A stretch of 32,543 bases of DNA from VBAS01 sp964444975 (GTDB taxonomy: Bacteria > Bacteroidota > Bacteroidia > Chitinophagales > Chitinophagaceae), in the NCBI GenBank assembly GCA_964444975.1, contig CAYUJD010000039.1, forward strand, positions 1 through 32,543. Direction: 5' to 3'. Under the pieces are notes generated by a model that was not told the origin of the DNA, made no database searches, and worked only from the letters and a program-made list of their open reading frames with translations. This document shows, one piece after another, positions 23,654-30,883 of this stretch; position 1 is the first letter of the stretch, and every line of letters starts with the position of its first letter. A program made the position numbers and the translations under genes.

Positions 23654-24154
23654 ATGAAAAACCTCCGGAAAATATTTGTATCAGGTTTACTGGCTGTTGC
23701 ATTTCTGCAAACATCAGCCCAGCAAACTATTCCCAACATTACGGACCCGCGGCTTGATTTTACTGTTATTTCCCCAAAAGGCGACAGCATGAAGCTCTCT
23801 TCACTGAGAGGGAAAGTACTCCTGCTCGATTTCTGGGCTTCCTGGTGTGTGCCTTGCCGTTTTTCAAACAAGCAGCTGGTAAAACTGTACAGTAAATACA
23901 GGCAGAATGGCTTTGAAATCTTAGGCGTTTCGCTGGATGAAGATAAGGCTGACTGGAAAAAAGCCATTGCTAAAGACAAAATCACCTGGCTGCAGGCAAT
24001 AGATGACCGAGGCTGGGATGCACAATCAGCCATCAAATGGCAAGTGGATGCCATTCCGGCTTCATTCCTGATCAATCAGGAGGGGGATGTAGTGGCTATT
24101 AATCCGGAGAAAAAAGATCTGGAAAAGAAAATTAAAGAACTGCTGGGTTTATAA
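23654..24154 (+). CDS. TlpA-like periplasmic thioredoxin
   Basis: The 166-residue precursor has a signal peptide (KIFVSGLLAVAFLQTSAQ). A thioredoxin fold of the TlpA/ResA type follows, with LLLDFWASWC65VPC68RFSNKQL as active site and cis-proline P135 in VDAIPASFLINQEG. Such proteins reduce or transfer disulfides in the periplasm, often to load copper or heme into cytochromes. Here it lies among proteins rich in Cys pairs (two HMA and two HYC_CC_PP proteins), so it probably keeps their metal-binding thiols reduced; that is an inference from context. It is 9 nt from the next gene, so the two are probably one transcript. Confidence 0.93.
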   Translation: MKNLRKIFVSGLLAVAFLQTSAQQTIPNITDPRLDFTVISPKGDSMKLSSLRGKVLLLDFWASWCVPCRFSNKQLVKLYSKYRQNGFEILGVSLDEDKADWKKAIAKDKITWLQAIDDRGWDAQSAIKWQVDAIPASFLINQEGDVVAINPEKKDLEKKIKELLGL

Positions 24155-24163
24155 TGTGTAAGA

Positions 24164-24994
24164 ATGAAAAAAATTTTTACCAGTATTTTTATTGCAACGG
24201 TTTGCAGCGTATCGGCACAGGAATTATATCCTTTCACCGAGCCGGCTTCCAATCTGCCCGCTAATTCCTCCAGTGCTAAACTGGCTGCCATGTACGGCAA
24301 AGCTGTGCATGGTGATAGGATTTTGCAACGCTACACACCAGCGCTTTTATTTGGCATCAATAAAAACATGATGCTGACAGTCAATCTTACTTTGTCAGAT
24401 ATGCATGAACCGTATTTTTATTTTGAATCGGTAAGGCTTTATGCCAAATACAGGTTTTTTTCAAGGGACGACGTGCACAAACATTTCCGCCTGGCAGCCT
24501 TTGCCAATATTGCCTACAGCCGCAATCATCTTGATTATAACGAACTGAGTCTTTACGGCGACCACAGCGGTGTGCAGGCAGGCGTGATTGCAACACAACT
24601 CTGGCATAAACTGGCAGTTTCAGGTTCAGCAAGTCTGCTGGAAGTGCTGGATGAAAAAAGAAACGACAAATCGTTGCCGCAGCAATATGCTTTTGAAAGC
24701 CTGAACTATTCCCTGTCGGCCGGCTACCTGCTTTTTCCCCGCAACTATTCGGATTATAAGCAGGCAAATCTTAACCTGTACGCCGAATTACTAGGCGGCA
24801 GAAATCTCGACTGGAAATATGAAAAGTATTTTCTTGACCTGGCGCCCTCTGTTCAGCTGATTTTCAATAGTACCGGCAAGCTGAACATCGGTTACCGTTT
24901 TGAGCTCAGCAGCGATATTTACCGGCTGATGCGCCGGGGATTCATGATTAGCTATGAGCATTTGTTTTTAAATGCACTGAAAAAGAAACGATAA
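24164..24994 (+). CDS. Probable outer-membrane beta-barrel protein of the metal cluster
   Basis: The 276-residue precursor has a signal peptide ending SVSAQ. The mature protein is composed of alternating polar and aromatic strands (for example TPALLFGINKNMMLTVNLTL, FESVRLYAKYRFF, FRLAAFANIAYSRN, LNIGYRFELSSDIYR) and ends with a strand ISYEHLFLNAL. This pattern fits a small outer-membrane barrel. Near the N-terminus the mature part reads ELYPFTEPASNLPANSSS, which resembles proteins seen in copper clusters of Bacteroidota, although I cannot name a family. An N-terminal Met-rich strand (NKNMM) and scattered His residues could be relevant to metals. It is tightly coupled to the thioredoxin gene. 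Confidence 0.78.
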   Translation: MKKIFTSIFIATVCSVSAQELYPFTEPASNLPANSSSAKLAAMYGKAVHGDRILQRYTPALLFGINKNMMLTVNLTLSDMHEPYFYFESVRLYAKYRFFSRDDVHKHFRLAAFANIAYSRNHLDYNELSLYGDHSGVQAGVIATQLWHKLAVSGSASLLEVLDEKRNDKSLPQQYAFESLNYSLSAGYLLFPRNYSDYKQANLNLYAELLGGRNLDWKYEKYFLDLAPSVQLIFNSTGKLNIGYRFELSSDIYRLMRRGFMISYEHLFLNALKKKR

Positions 24995-25012
24995 ATTTAG
25001 TAGATTAGAGAA

Positions 25013-25411
25013 GTGAAAAACTTCCTTGTTATCATAGTATCCCTTGTTTATTTCACCAGCGTCACCGGCGCCACGGTACATGTGCATTATTGCATGGGCC
25101 GTTTGGCCAACTGGGGCCTGGGCCAGGATACATCAAAAACCTGCGGTAAGTGCGGAATGGAAAAAGAAGAAACTAAGAACAATGGCTGCTGCAAGGATGA
25201 GCAGAAGTTTTTTAAAAATACTGTTGACCAGAAAACGGCTGCAGCAGCTTTTCACATTACCATTCCTTTTTCGCCGGCATTACCCTGCCAGGTAGCTGAA
25301 ACAACAATTCCTTATTTTAATTCATTTGCTGCAGGGATTCACTTCAGCCATGCTCCGCCCCGAAGTAATGGCGTATCGTTGCACATCCGCAATTGCGTTC
25401 ACCGGATTTAA
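25013..25411 (+). CDS. HYC_CC_PP family envelope protein (copy 2), GTG start
   Basis: This is a 132-residue paralog of the protein at 22001. The motifs are H25-Y26-C27 in VHYCMGR, Cys44/Cys47 in CGKCGM, Cys59-Cys60 in NGCCKDEQ and P115-P116 in HAPPRSNG; the first two sets are at identical residue positions in the two copies. It also has a VHVH lead into HYC and extra His residues near the end, and both copies finish in NCVxRI. The signal or anchor is FLVIIVSLVYFTSVTGA. The start codon is GTG; no in-frame ATG lies at the proper place. It comes 18 nt after the barrel gene. Metal binding is inferred. Confidence 0.88.
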   Translation: MKNFLVIIVSLVYFTSVTGATVHVHYCMGRLANWGLGQDTSKTCGKCGMEKEETKNNGCCKDEQKFFKNTVDQKTAAAAFHITIPFSPALPCQVAETTIPYFNSFAAGIHFSHAPPRSNGVSLHIRNCVHRI

Positions 25412-25430
25412 ATTTCCCGCTCCATCACTA

Positions 25431-25463
25431 CCCGGCAACCTTGCCGGGCGGCGGATTCTTTTT
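25431..25463 (+). terminator. GC hairpin, possible terminator after HYC_CC_PP copy 2
   Basis: CCCGGCAA (25431-25438) and TTGCCGGG (25441-25448) form a perfect inverted repeat; a run ATTCTTTTT follows 7 nt later. It may be a weak terminator or a palindromic repeat like those at 9900 and 32314. Confidence 0.5.
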
Positions 25464-25515
25464 GCCGTTAATTGAACCTGTTTTTTATTTTCAATTCCAA
25501 ATAAAAATTACTACA

Positions 25516-26142
25516 ATGAAATCACCGTTCGTCAGTCTTTATGCAGCCACTCTTTTTTTACTTACTGCCTGTGGCAACGAAAAAAGCAAAACCGGACACG
25601 AAGGCCACAATATGTCCAAAGACACCACAGCACAGCAAATGCCTGTTGAAGAAAACACAGACGTAAAGGCGGTGGCAGTTACATACACCCATGTGGATCC
25701 TATGCTTGCTGCTTCGCTGAAAGAACTGTTCGGCCATTACCTGCATGTAAAAAATGCCCTGGCAAATGATAAAGCTTCTGAAGCTGCAAGCGGCGCCAAA
25801 GCAATGGAAAAGATTTTAAAGAATCTTGACAAATCACTTTTTACGGCAGAACAAAAAGCTGTTTACGACCAGGACGAAGAAGAACTGAAAGAACATGCTG
25901 AACATATCGGCAAAAATGCAGACAACATCAAACATCAGCGGGAACATTTTTCACTGATGAGTGAAGTGATGTATTACCTGGTAAAAGCTTTTGGAGCAGG
26001 CCAGCCGGTTTATCACGACCACTGCCCCATGTACAACGACAACAAAGGTGCCATGTGGTTAAGTGAATTAAAAGAAATTAAGAACCCCTACTTCGGAAGC
26101 GAAATGCTGAAGTGCGGCAGGGTGGAGGAGGTGATTCAATAG
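25516..26142 (+). CDS. DUF3347 lipoprotein
   Basis: The 208-residue precursor starts MKSPFVSLYAATLFLLTAC, with lipobox LTAC and lipidated Cys19. A His/Met-bearing linker follows (GHEGHNMS, residues 28-34). Residues about 60-208 match the DUF3347 domain: a helical region beginning VDPMLAASLKELFGHYLHVKNAL and the characteristic end YHDHC170PM-YNDNKGAMWLS ... NPYFGSEMLKCG (Cys200). DUF3347 domains also occur fused to CusB-like adaptors in Bacteroidota, and the HCPM/Met/Cys set suggests copper or silver binding, analogous in position to CusF. Here it is a separate lipoprotein encoded just upstream of the pump. The frame stays open upstream of this ATG, but only this start gives the lipoprotein signal. 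Confidence 0.92.
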   Translation: MKSPFVSLYAATLFLLTACGNEKSKTGHEGHNMSKDTTAQQMPVEENTDVKAVAVTYTHVDPMLAASLKELFGHYLHVKNALANDKASEAASGAKAMEKILKNLDKSLFTAEQKAVYDQDEEELKEHAEHIGKNADNIKHQREHFSLMSEVMYYLVKAFGAGQPVYHDHCPMYNDNKGAMWLSELKEIKNPYFGSEMLKCGRVEEVIQ

Positions 26143-26156
26143 GTAAAAGATTATTA

Positions 26157-26246
26157 ATTATCGATTACTGATTCTTATTTCCTGCAATGAGAGATTTTTT
26201 GAATCGGCAAGCTGTAAATAATAATTAATAAACAGTAATCAATAAT
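26157..26246. repeat. AT-rich inverted repeat upstream of the pump genes
   Basis: ATTATCGATTACTG (26157-26170) and CAGTAATCAATAAT (26233-26246) are inverted copies with one mismatch, separated by 62 nt. They fill most of the 120-nt gap before the cusA-like gene. They could be an operator region or a dispersed repeat; no -7 box is visible here. Confidence 0.5.
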
Positions 26247-26262
26247 AAACAAATAACACGCT

Positions 26263-27525
26263 ATGATTAATAAACTCATCGAAGCGGCTTTGCGAAACCG
26301 GCTCGTCGTGCTGCTGGTGGCGGCAGGCATTGCTGGCTATGGCTTCTATGCTGTTAAAACAACAGCGGTTGATGCCATCCCCGACTTGTCGGAAAACCAG
26401 GTTATCATTTTTACCGAATGGATGGGGCGCAACCCGCAGATCATCGAAGACCAGGTTACATATCCGCTGGTGAGCAACCTGCAGGGAATACCGCGGGTGA
26501 AAAACATCCGGGCCAACAGCATGTTCGGGATGAGTTTCGTGTTTGTGATTTTTGATGATAACGTGGACATCTACTGGGCTCGCACCCGTGTGCTGGAAAG
26601 ATTGAATTCTGCACAGCGATTATTGCCGCAGGGCGTTACTCCTACACTGGGTCCCGATGGCACCGGTCTTGGTCATGTGTTCTGGTACACACTCGATGCA
26701 CCGGGTTATGATTTGGGAGAGCTGCGTGCCTTGCAGGACTGGTATATCCGCTTTGCCCTTCAAACCGTGGAAGGCGTGAGTGAAGTAGCTTCGTTCGGAG
26801 GATTTCAGAAACAATACCAGGTGGTGGTGGACCCCGTCAGGCTGCAGTACTACAACATCCCGCTGATGGATGTGGTGAGTAAAATAAAAGCCAACAATAA
26901 CGATGTGGGCGGAAGAAAATTTGAACAGTCTGACATGGGTTATATCATCCGCGGACTGGGCTACATCAAAGACATCAGGCAGATTGAAGAAATTCCTGTC
27001 ACCACCATCAACTCCATCCCGGTGCGCATCAAAGACATCGGTGTAGTGCAAATGGGCGGCGAGCTGCGCCTCGGCATCATTGAAGAAAACGGTGAAGGGG
27101 AAAAAGTGGGCGGCATCGTGGTGATGCGCTACGGAGAAAATGCCAAGGATGTAATTGACCGGGTGAAAATAAAACTGGCCGACGTGCAGAAAGGCCTGCC
27201 ACCAGGAGTGCGGTTCAAATCAGCCTACGACCGCTCCGACCTGATTGAAGCAACCATTGACACGCTGCGAAAAGCGGTGACTGAAGAAATCATCATCGTA
27301 TCACTGGTGCTTTTCATCTTCCTGCTGCACATCCGCAGTGCCTTGGTGGTGGTTATTACTATTCCCTTGTCGGTCATGATTGCTTTTATTCTGATGAAAT
27401 GGTTTGGCATTACTTCCAACATCATGTCGCTGGCCGGTGTGGCCCTCGCTGTGGGCGACCTGGTGGACGGCGGCATCGTAATGGTGGAAAATGCCATGAA
27501 AACATTGAGTGGTGAAACCGATTAA
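26263..27525 (+). CDS. cusA: CusA-type RND efflux pump, N-terminal part (gene split by frameshift)
   Basis: This part (420 residues) holds the first half of a heavy-metal RND exporter. It has TM1 (LVVLLVAAGIAGYGFYAV), the DAIPDLSENQVIIFTEW strand, porter subdomains with GPDGTGLGHVFWYTLD, and membrane helices through to the relay helix AVGDLVDGGIVMVENA. That helix carries the proton-relay Asp and looks more like the AVGxxVDxxIVMxEN of CusA (Cu/Ag) than the DFG form of CzcA (Zn/Co/Cd). It stops at TAA (27523-27525) in the cytoplasmic loop after this helix, and the pump continues in another frame from 27537. One extra base in the A-run near 27515 would join the halves (see the finding). As written the product would lack half the membrane domain. 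Confidence 0.93.
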   Translation: MINKLIEAALRNRLVVLLVAAGIAGYGFYAVKTTAVDAIPDLSENQVIIFTEWMGRNPQIIEDQVTYPLVSNLQGIPRVKNIRANSMFGMSFVFVIFDDNVDIYWARTRVLERLNSAQRLLPQGVTPTLGPDGTGLGHVFWYTLDAPGYDLGELRALQDWYIRFALQTVEGVSEVASFGGFQKQYQVVVDPVRLQYYNIPLMDVVSKIKANNNDVGGRKFEQSDMGYIIRGLGYIKDIRQIEEIPVTTINSIPVRIKDIGVVQMGGELRLGIIEENGEGEKVGGIVVMRYGENAKDVIDRVKIKLADVQKGLPPGVRFKSAYDRSDLIEATIDTLRKAVTEEIIIVSLVLFIFLLHIRSALVVVITIPLSVMIAFILMKWFGITSNIMSLAGVALAVGDLVDGGIVMVENAMKTLSGETD

Positions 27526-27536
27526 AACAACAGGCT

Positions 27537-29432
27537 ATGATGACCAAACAGGAAAGAGAACAAAAAATTGAAGCATCGGCCAGGCTGATAGCAAAAGGCG
27601 TTGTGAGCGCCATTCTTATCATTTTGGTTTCGTTCAGTCCCATTTTGTTTTTAACAGGGCAGGAGCACAAACTGTTTTCGCCGCTGGTATGGACCAAAAC
27701 CTTTGCCATGATTGGTTCCGGCCTTATTTCCATTTTTCTTGTGCCGGTGCTGATGGTGATGCTGATGAAAGGAAATGTGCGGCCCGAAAGCAAACATCCG
27801 GTTTCCCGCTTTTTCATTTTTCTTTATTCACCCCTTCTTCGCTGGTGTTTGAAATGGAAAAAGCTTACCCTCTTCATCAGCTTTGCCATCGTGGCCGGCA
27901 GTATTCCGTTGCTGATGAAACTGGGCCGCGAATTCATGCCGCCGCTCGATGAAGGTTCGCTGTTGTTTATGCCCGTCACGCTGCCCGATGTGTCCAACTC
28001 CGAAATCAAACGCATCATGCAGGTGCAGGATAAACTGATGCTCACTGTGCCGGAAGTGCAAAATGTTTTAGGTAAGGCTGGAAGAGCTAACACAGCTACC
28101 GACAATGCGCCCATCAGCATGATTGAAACCATCATTCTGCTGAAACCGCAATCTGCATGGCGGGAAGGCATTACCAAAAACGACATCATCAACGAGCTGA
28201 ATGCAAAGATGCAGATACCCGGTGTGGTGAATGGCTGGACACAGCCCATCATCAACCGCATCAACATGCTCTCCACCGGTATCCGTACCGATGTGGGAAT
28301 AAAAATTTACGGACAGAATATTGACACCATCAACCGGCTGGCACAGGAATTCAGAAGAGCACTTCAGGGGGTGCATGGTGTGAAAGACCTTTATGTGGAA
28401 CCGATAACCGGCGGTAAGTACATTGATATAAAAATTAAAAAAGAGGAACTCGGCCGCTACAATCTATCCGTGGACGATGTAAATATGTTTATCGAAACAG
28501 CGCTGGGCGGAATGAACATTACACAAACCGTGGAAGGCCGGCAGCGGTTTTCAGTGAATGTACGGCTGGCGCAGGATTACCGCAACTCCATTGAAAAACT
28601 GAAACGGCTCCCGGTGATTACGATGAACTATGGCCCCATTCCGCTCGGCGCTTTGGCAGATATAGCACTGGCCGAAGGCCCGCCAATGATCACATCGGAA
28701 AACGCCTTGCTCCGCGGCACGCTGCTCTTCAATGTCCGCGACCGCGACCTCGGTGGAACGGTGGATGATGCAAAGAAAAGGTTGTCAGAAGCGGTGAAGA
28801 AATTACCCAAAGGTTATTACCTCGAATGGAGCGGCCAGTATGAAAACCAGGTGCGGGCCGAGCAGCGCTTAAAAATCATCATTCCGGTTGTGCTGCTCAT
28901 TATCGTCATCATTCTTTATTTCACATTTCACACATTCCGCGAAGCGGCAATTGTGTTAACGGCCATTCCCGTTGCGCTGGTGGGCGGGGCGTATTCGCTA
29001 TATTTCTATGAAGTCAATTTTTCTGTGGCGGTGGCGGTCGGTTTCATTGCATTGTTCGGCATTGCGGTGGAAACGGGAGTGCTGATGATGATTTACATAA
29101 ACAATTCGCTTTTCAAAAAAATAAATGCGCTGCGTGCAAGCCAGCAACCGGTAAACAAAGCAGCGGTGGAAGAAGCCATTTACGACGGCGCCGTACTGCG
29201 GCTGCGGCCCAAGCTGATGACGGTGATTGTAAATATTCTCGGCCTGCTGCCCGTGCTGCTCGCCACCGGTCCCGGCAGCGATGTGATGAAACCGATAACG
29301 TATCCCTTCGTCTTCGGCCTCATCACTTCCACGCTGTTTGTGCTGATTGTGCTGCCGGTGATGTATGCCATGATTAGAGAGTATGAATTGAGAAGATACA
29401 GTAAGCTGCAGATTGCAGAATTGGGGGATTAA
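27537..29432 (+). CDS. cusA: CusA-type RND efflux pump, C-terminal part (gene split by frameshift)
   Basis: This part (631 residues from the ATG at 27537) continues the pump at the loop MTKQEREQKIEASARLIAKG. It has helices TM5-TM6 (SAILIILVSFSPILFLTGQE ... LVPVLMVMLM), the second periplasmic porter half with EFMPPLDEGSLLFMPVTLPD, PISMIETIILLKP and INRINMLSTGIRTDVGIKIYG, and the remaining helices. The Met residues in LLFMP, MIET and MLSTGI line up by eye with the three Met of the CusA copper/silver site (Met573, Met623, Met672 in E. coli), supporting monovalent Cu/Ag as substrate. Together with the first part the total is about 1055 residues, as expected for an intact CusA. The frame is open upstream of the ATG to 27516, but not further. 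Confidence 0.93.
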   Translation: MMTKQEREQKIEASARLIAKGVVSAILIILVSFSPILFLTGQEHKLFSPLVWTKTFAMIGSGLISIFLVPVLMVMLMKGNVRPESKHPVSRFFIFLYSPLLRWCLKWKKLTLFISFAIVAGSIPLLMKLGREFMPPLDEGSLLFMPVTLPDVSNSEIKRIMQVQDKLMLTVPEVQNVLGKAGRANTATDNAPISMIETIILLKPQSAWREGITKNDIINELNAKMQIPGVVNGWTQPIINRINMLSTGIRTDVGIKIYGQNIDTINRLAQEFRRALQGVHGVKDLYVEPITGGKYIDIKIKKEELGRYNLSVDDVNMFIETALGGMNITQTVEGRQRFSVNVRLAQDYRNSIEKLKRLPVITMNYGPIPLGALADIALAEGPPMITSENALLRGTLLFNVRDRDLGGTVDDAKKRLSEAVKKLPKGYYLEWSGQYENQVRAEQRLKIIIPVVLLIIVIILYFTFHTFREAAIVLTAIPVALVGGAYSLYFYEVNFSVAVAVGFIALFGIAVETGVLMMIYINNSLFKKINALRASQQPVNKAAVEEAIYDGAVLRLRPKLMTVIVNILGLLPVLLATGPGSDVMKPITYPFVFGLITSTLFVLIVLPVMYAMIREYELRRYSKLQIAELGD

Positions 29433-29440
29433 AAATTTTT

Positions 29441-29542
29441 ATGAAGTCAGCTATAGTTTTTCATGGCATCGCCTGTTGTGTCACTCACTTGTACGTCCCG
29501 TTTTCATGGCAACAAAGTGACACTCTGATAAAAAACATTTAA
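29441..29542 (+). CDS. Possible tiny ORF (33 residues), related to the one at 22386
   Basis: An ATG 8 nt after the pump stop opens a 33-codon frame ending at 29542, 10 nt before the TolC-type gene. It reads SAIV, then six residues, then CVTHLY (residues 13-18), and later SWQQS. It shares AIV, CVxHL and WxQS with the frame at 22386, which lies in the equivalent position between two other genes of the same cluster. Whether it is translated is unknown. Confidence 0.3.
   Translation: MKSAIVFHGIACCVTHLYVPFSWQQSDTLIKNI
29458..29521 (+). repeat. Hairpin-forming element, copy 2, with internal direct repeat
   Basis: GTCACTCACTTGT (29480-29492) can pair with ACAAAGTGAC (29512-29521): GTCAC/GTGAC outside and TTGT/ACAA inside. 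An 11-bp direct repeat TTTTCATGGCA occurs at 29458-29468 and 29501-29511, the second copy lying in the loop. Compare copy 1 at 22434-22479, which keeps the pairing with G-U substitutions. Confidence 0.4.
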
Positions 29543-29552
29543 ACGTTCAACA

Positions 29553-30821
29553 ATGAAAAGAGTTTTTTTCATATCATTGATTTCTCTTCTGTTTTCAATA
29601 GCAATGAAAGCCCAGCAGCAGTTATCGCTGGCGGCCCTGCTCGATTCCATCAAAGCCGCCAACCCGCTGCTAAAGATGTACGATAACGATATCCGCTCCA
29701 TGGATGAAGCGGCCAAAGGCGCATACAGCTGGATGCCGCCGGAGTTCGGCGCCAGCATGTGGATGGTGCCCTACAATGTAAACCGCTGGAAAAAAACGGA
29801 CAATGGCATGGGCGGTTTTGAAGAAGGTATGGGTCAATTCATGCTCTCGGCGCAGCAGATGTTCCCCAACCGGGAAAAACAAAATGCTGAGTTTGAGTAC
29901 ATGTCTGCCATGTCATCGGTGGAAAAGGAAAAAAAGAATTACTCGCTCAACCAGCTCATTGCTGAAGCAAAAAGAAATTATTATGAGTGGGTCATCATCC
30001 AGAAAAAAATAAATGTGCTGGAGCAGAATGAGCGGCTGCTCAACTTCATGATGCAAAGCGCAGAGCTACGCTACAAAAACGGCCTGGAAAAAATCAATGC
30101 GTATTACAAGGCAAAAGCAGCTCTCGGCAATCTGGAAAAGATGATAGTGATGCTGCAGAATGAAATCCTTCAAAAACGGATTGCGCTGAATACCCTGATG
30201 AACCGTGAGAAGCTGGCGGAGTTTACAGTGGACACGGTTTACACACTCAAAGATTATTCCCGCTATATCATTGACAGCACACAGCTGGCGGCGGCAAGAA
30301 GTGATTTGAAAGCGGTGAACAAAGAAATCGAGCTGAACTGGCTCAGGTTTAACTCCGAAAAAGCAAAGCTGAAGCCGGAGTTCGGTATCCGCTATGAGCA
30401 TATGTTTGGTTTCGGTGGCTTGCCGATGCAATACACTCTGATGGGGATGGTGAAAATTCCTTTTACCCGTGGCGCTTCACGTATGTACAAAGCCAATATG
30501 GAAAGCATTGTATGGAAAAATGAAAGCCTGCACCAGCAGCGGCAGATGATACTCAACGAAGCGGCAGGAATGGCCCAGGCCATGCGGAATGTAATTATCG
30601 CCAAACAAAAACAAATCAGGCTGTATGAAGAAAAGATAATCCCGGCGCTGCGCAACAATTATTCGGCTTACCAGTTGGCTTACGAACAAAACACTGAAGA
30701 ACTTTTTATGCTTTTTGATGCATGGGAAACTTTGAACATGACACAGGTGGAATACCTCGACCAGCTTCAGGATTTGCTGAAGATGCAGGTGGAGCTGGAA
30801 AGGACATTGGAAATAATATAA
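29553..30821 (+). CDS. TolC-family outer-membrane efflux protein (CusC-like)
   Basis: The 422-residue precursor has a signal peptide (MKRVFFISLISLLFSIAMKAQ) without a lipobox. The rest is rich in long amphipathic helices typical of the TolC tunnel (for example RNYYEWVIIQKKINVLEQNE, and ALRNNYSAYQLAYEQNTEEL), arranged in two structural repeats. The motif LAALLDSIKAANPLLKMYDN at the start is common in TolC homologs. As the neighbour of the CusA-type pump and the adaptor it is the outer-membrane exit channel of a tripartite Cu/Ag exporter. Several Met-rich patches (SMWMVPYN, QFMLSAQQMFPN, LNFMMQSAE) are notable and fit a copper role. It is encoded between cusA and the adaptor gene. Confidence 0.92.
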   Translation: MKRVFFISLISLLFSIAMKAQQQLSLAALLDSIKAANPLLKMYDNDIRSMDEAAKGAYSWMPPEFGASMWMVPYNVNRWKKTDNGMGGFEEGMGQFMLSAQQMFPNREKQNAEFEYMSAMSSVEKEKKNYSLNQLIAEAKRNYYEWVIIQKKINVLEQNERLLNFMMQSAELRYKNGLEKINAYYKAKAALGNLEKMIVMLQNEILQKRIALNTLMNREKLAEFTVDTVYTLKDYSRYIIDSTQLAAARSDLKAVNKEIELNWLRFNSEKAKLKPEFGIRYEHMFGFGGLPMQYTLMGMVKIPFTRGASRMYKANMESIVWKNESLHQQRQMILNEAAGMAQAMRNVIIAKQKQIRLYEEKIIPALRNNYSAYQLAYEQNTEELFMLFDAWETLNMTQVEYLDQLQDLLKMQVELERTLEII

Positions 30822-30883
30822 CTTCTGATATGATACGATTATTTGGAACCAGAATTTTGTCAATGCTGAACGGAGAATGGTCA

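Noticed and set aside
27511..27539. Programmed -1 ribosomal frameshift joining the two pump halves
   Set aside because: The overlap of the two frames is only about 7 nt and contains no X-XXY-YYZ slippery heptamer in the first frame; a mutation or sequencing error is simpler.
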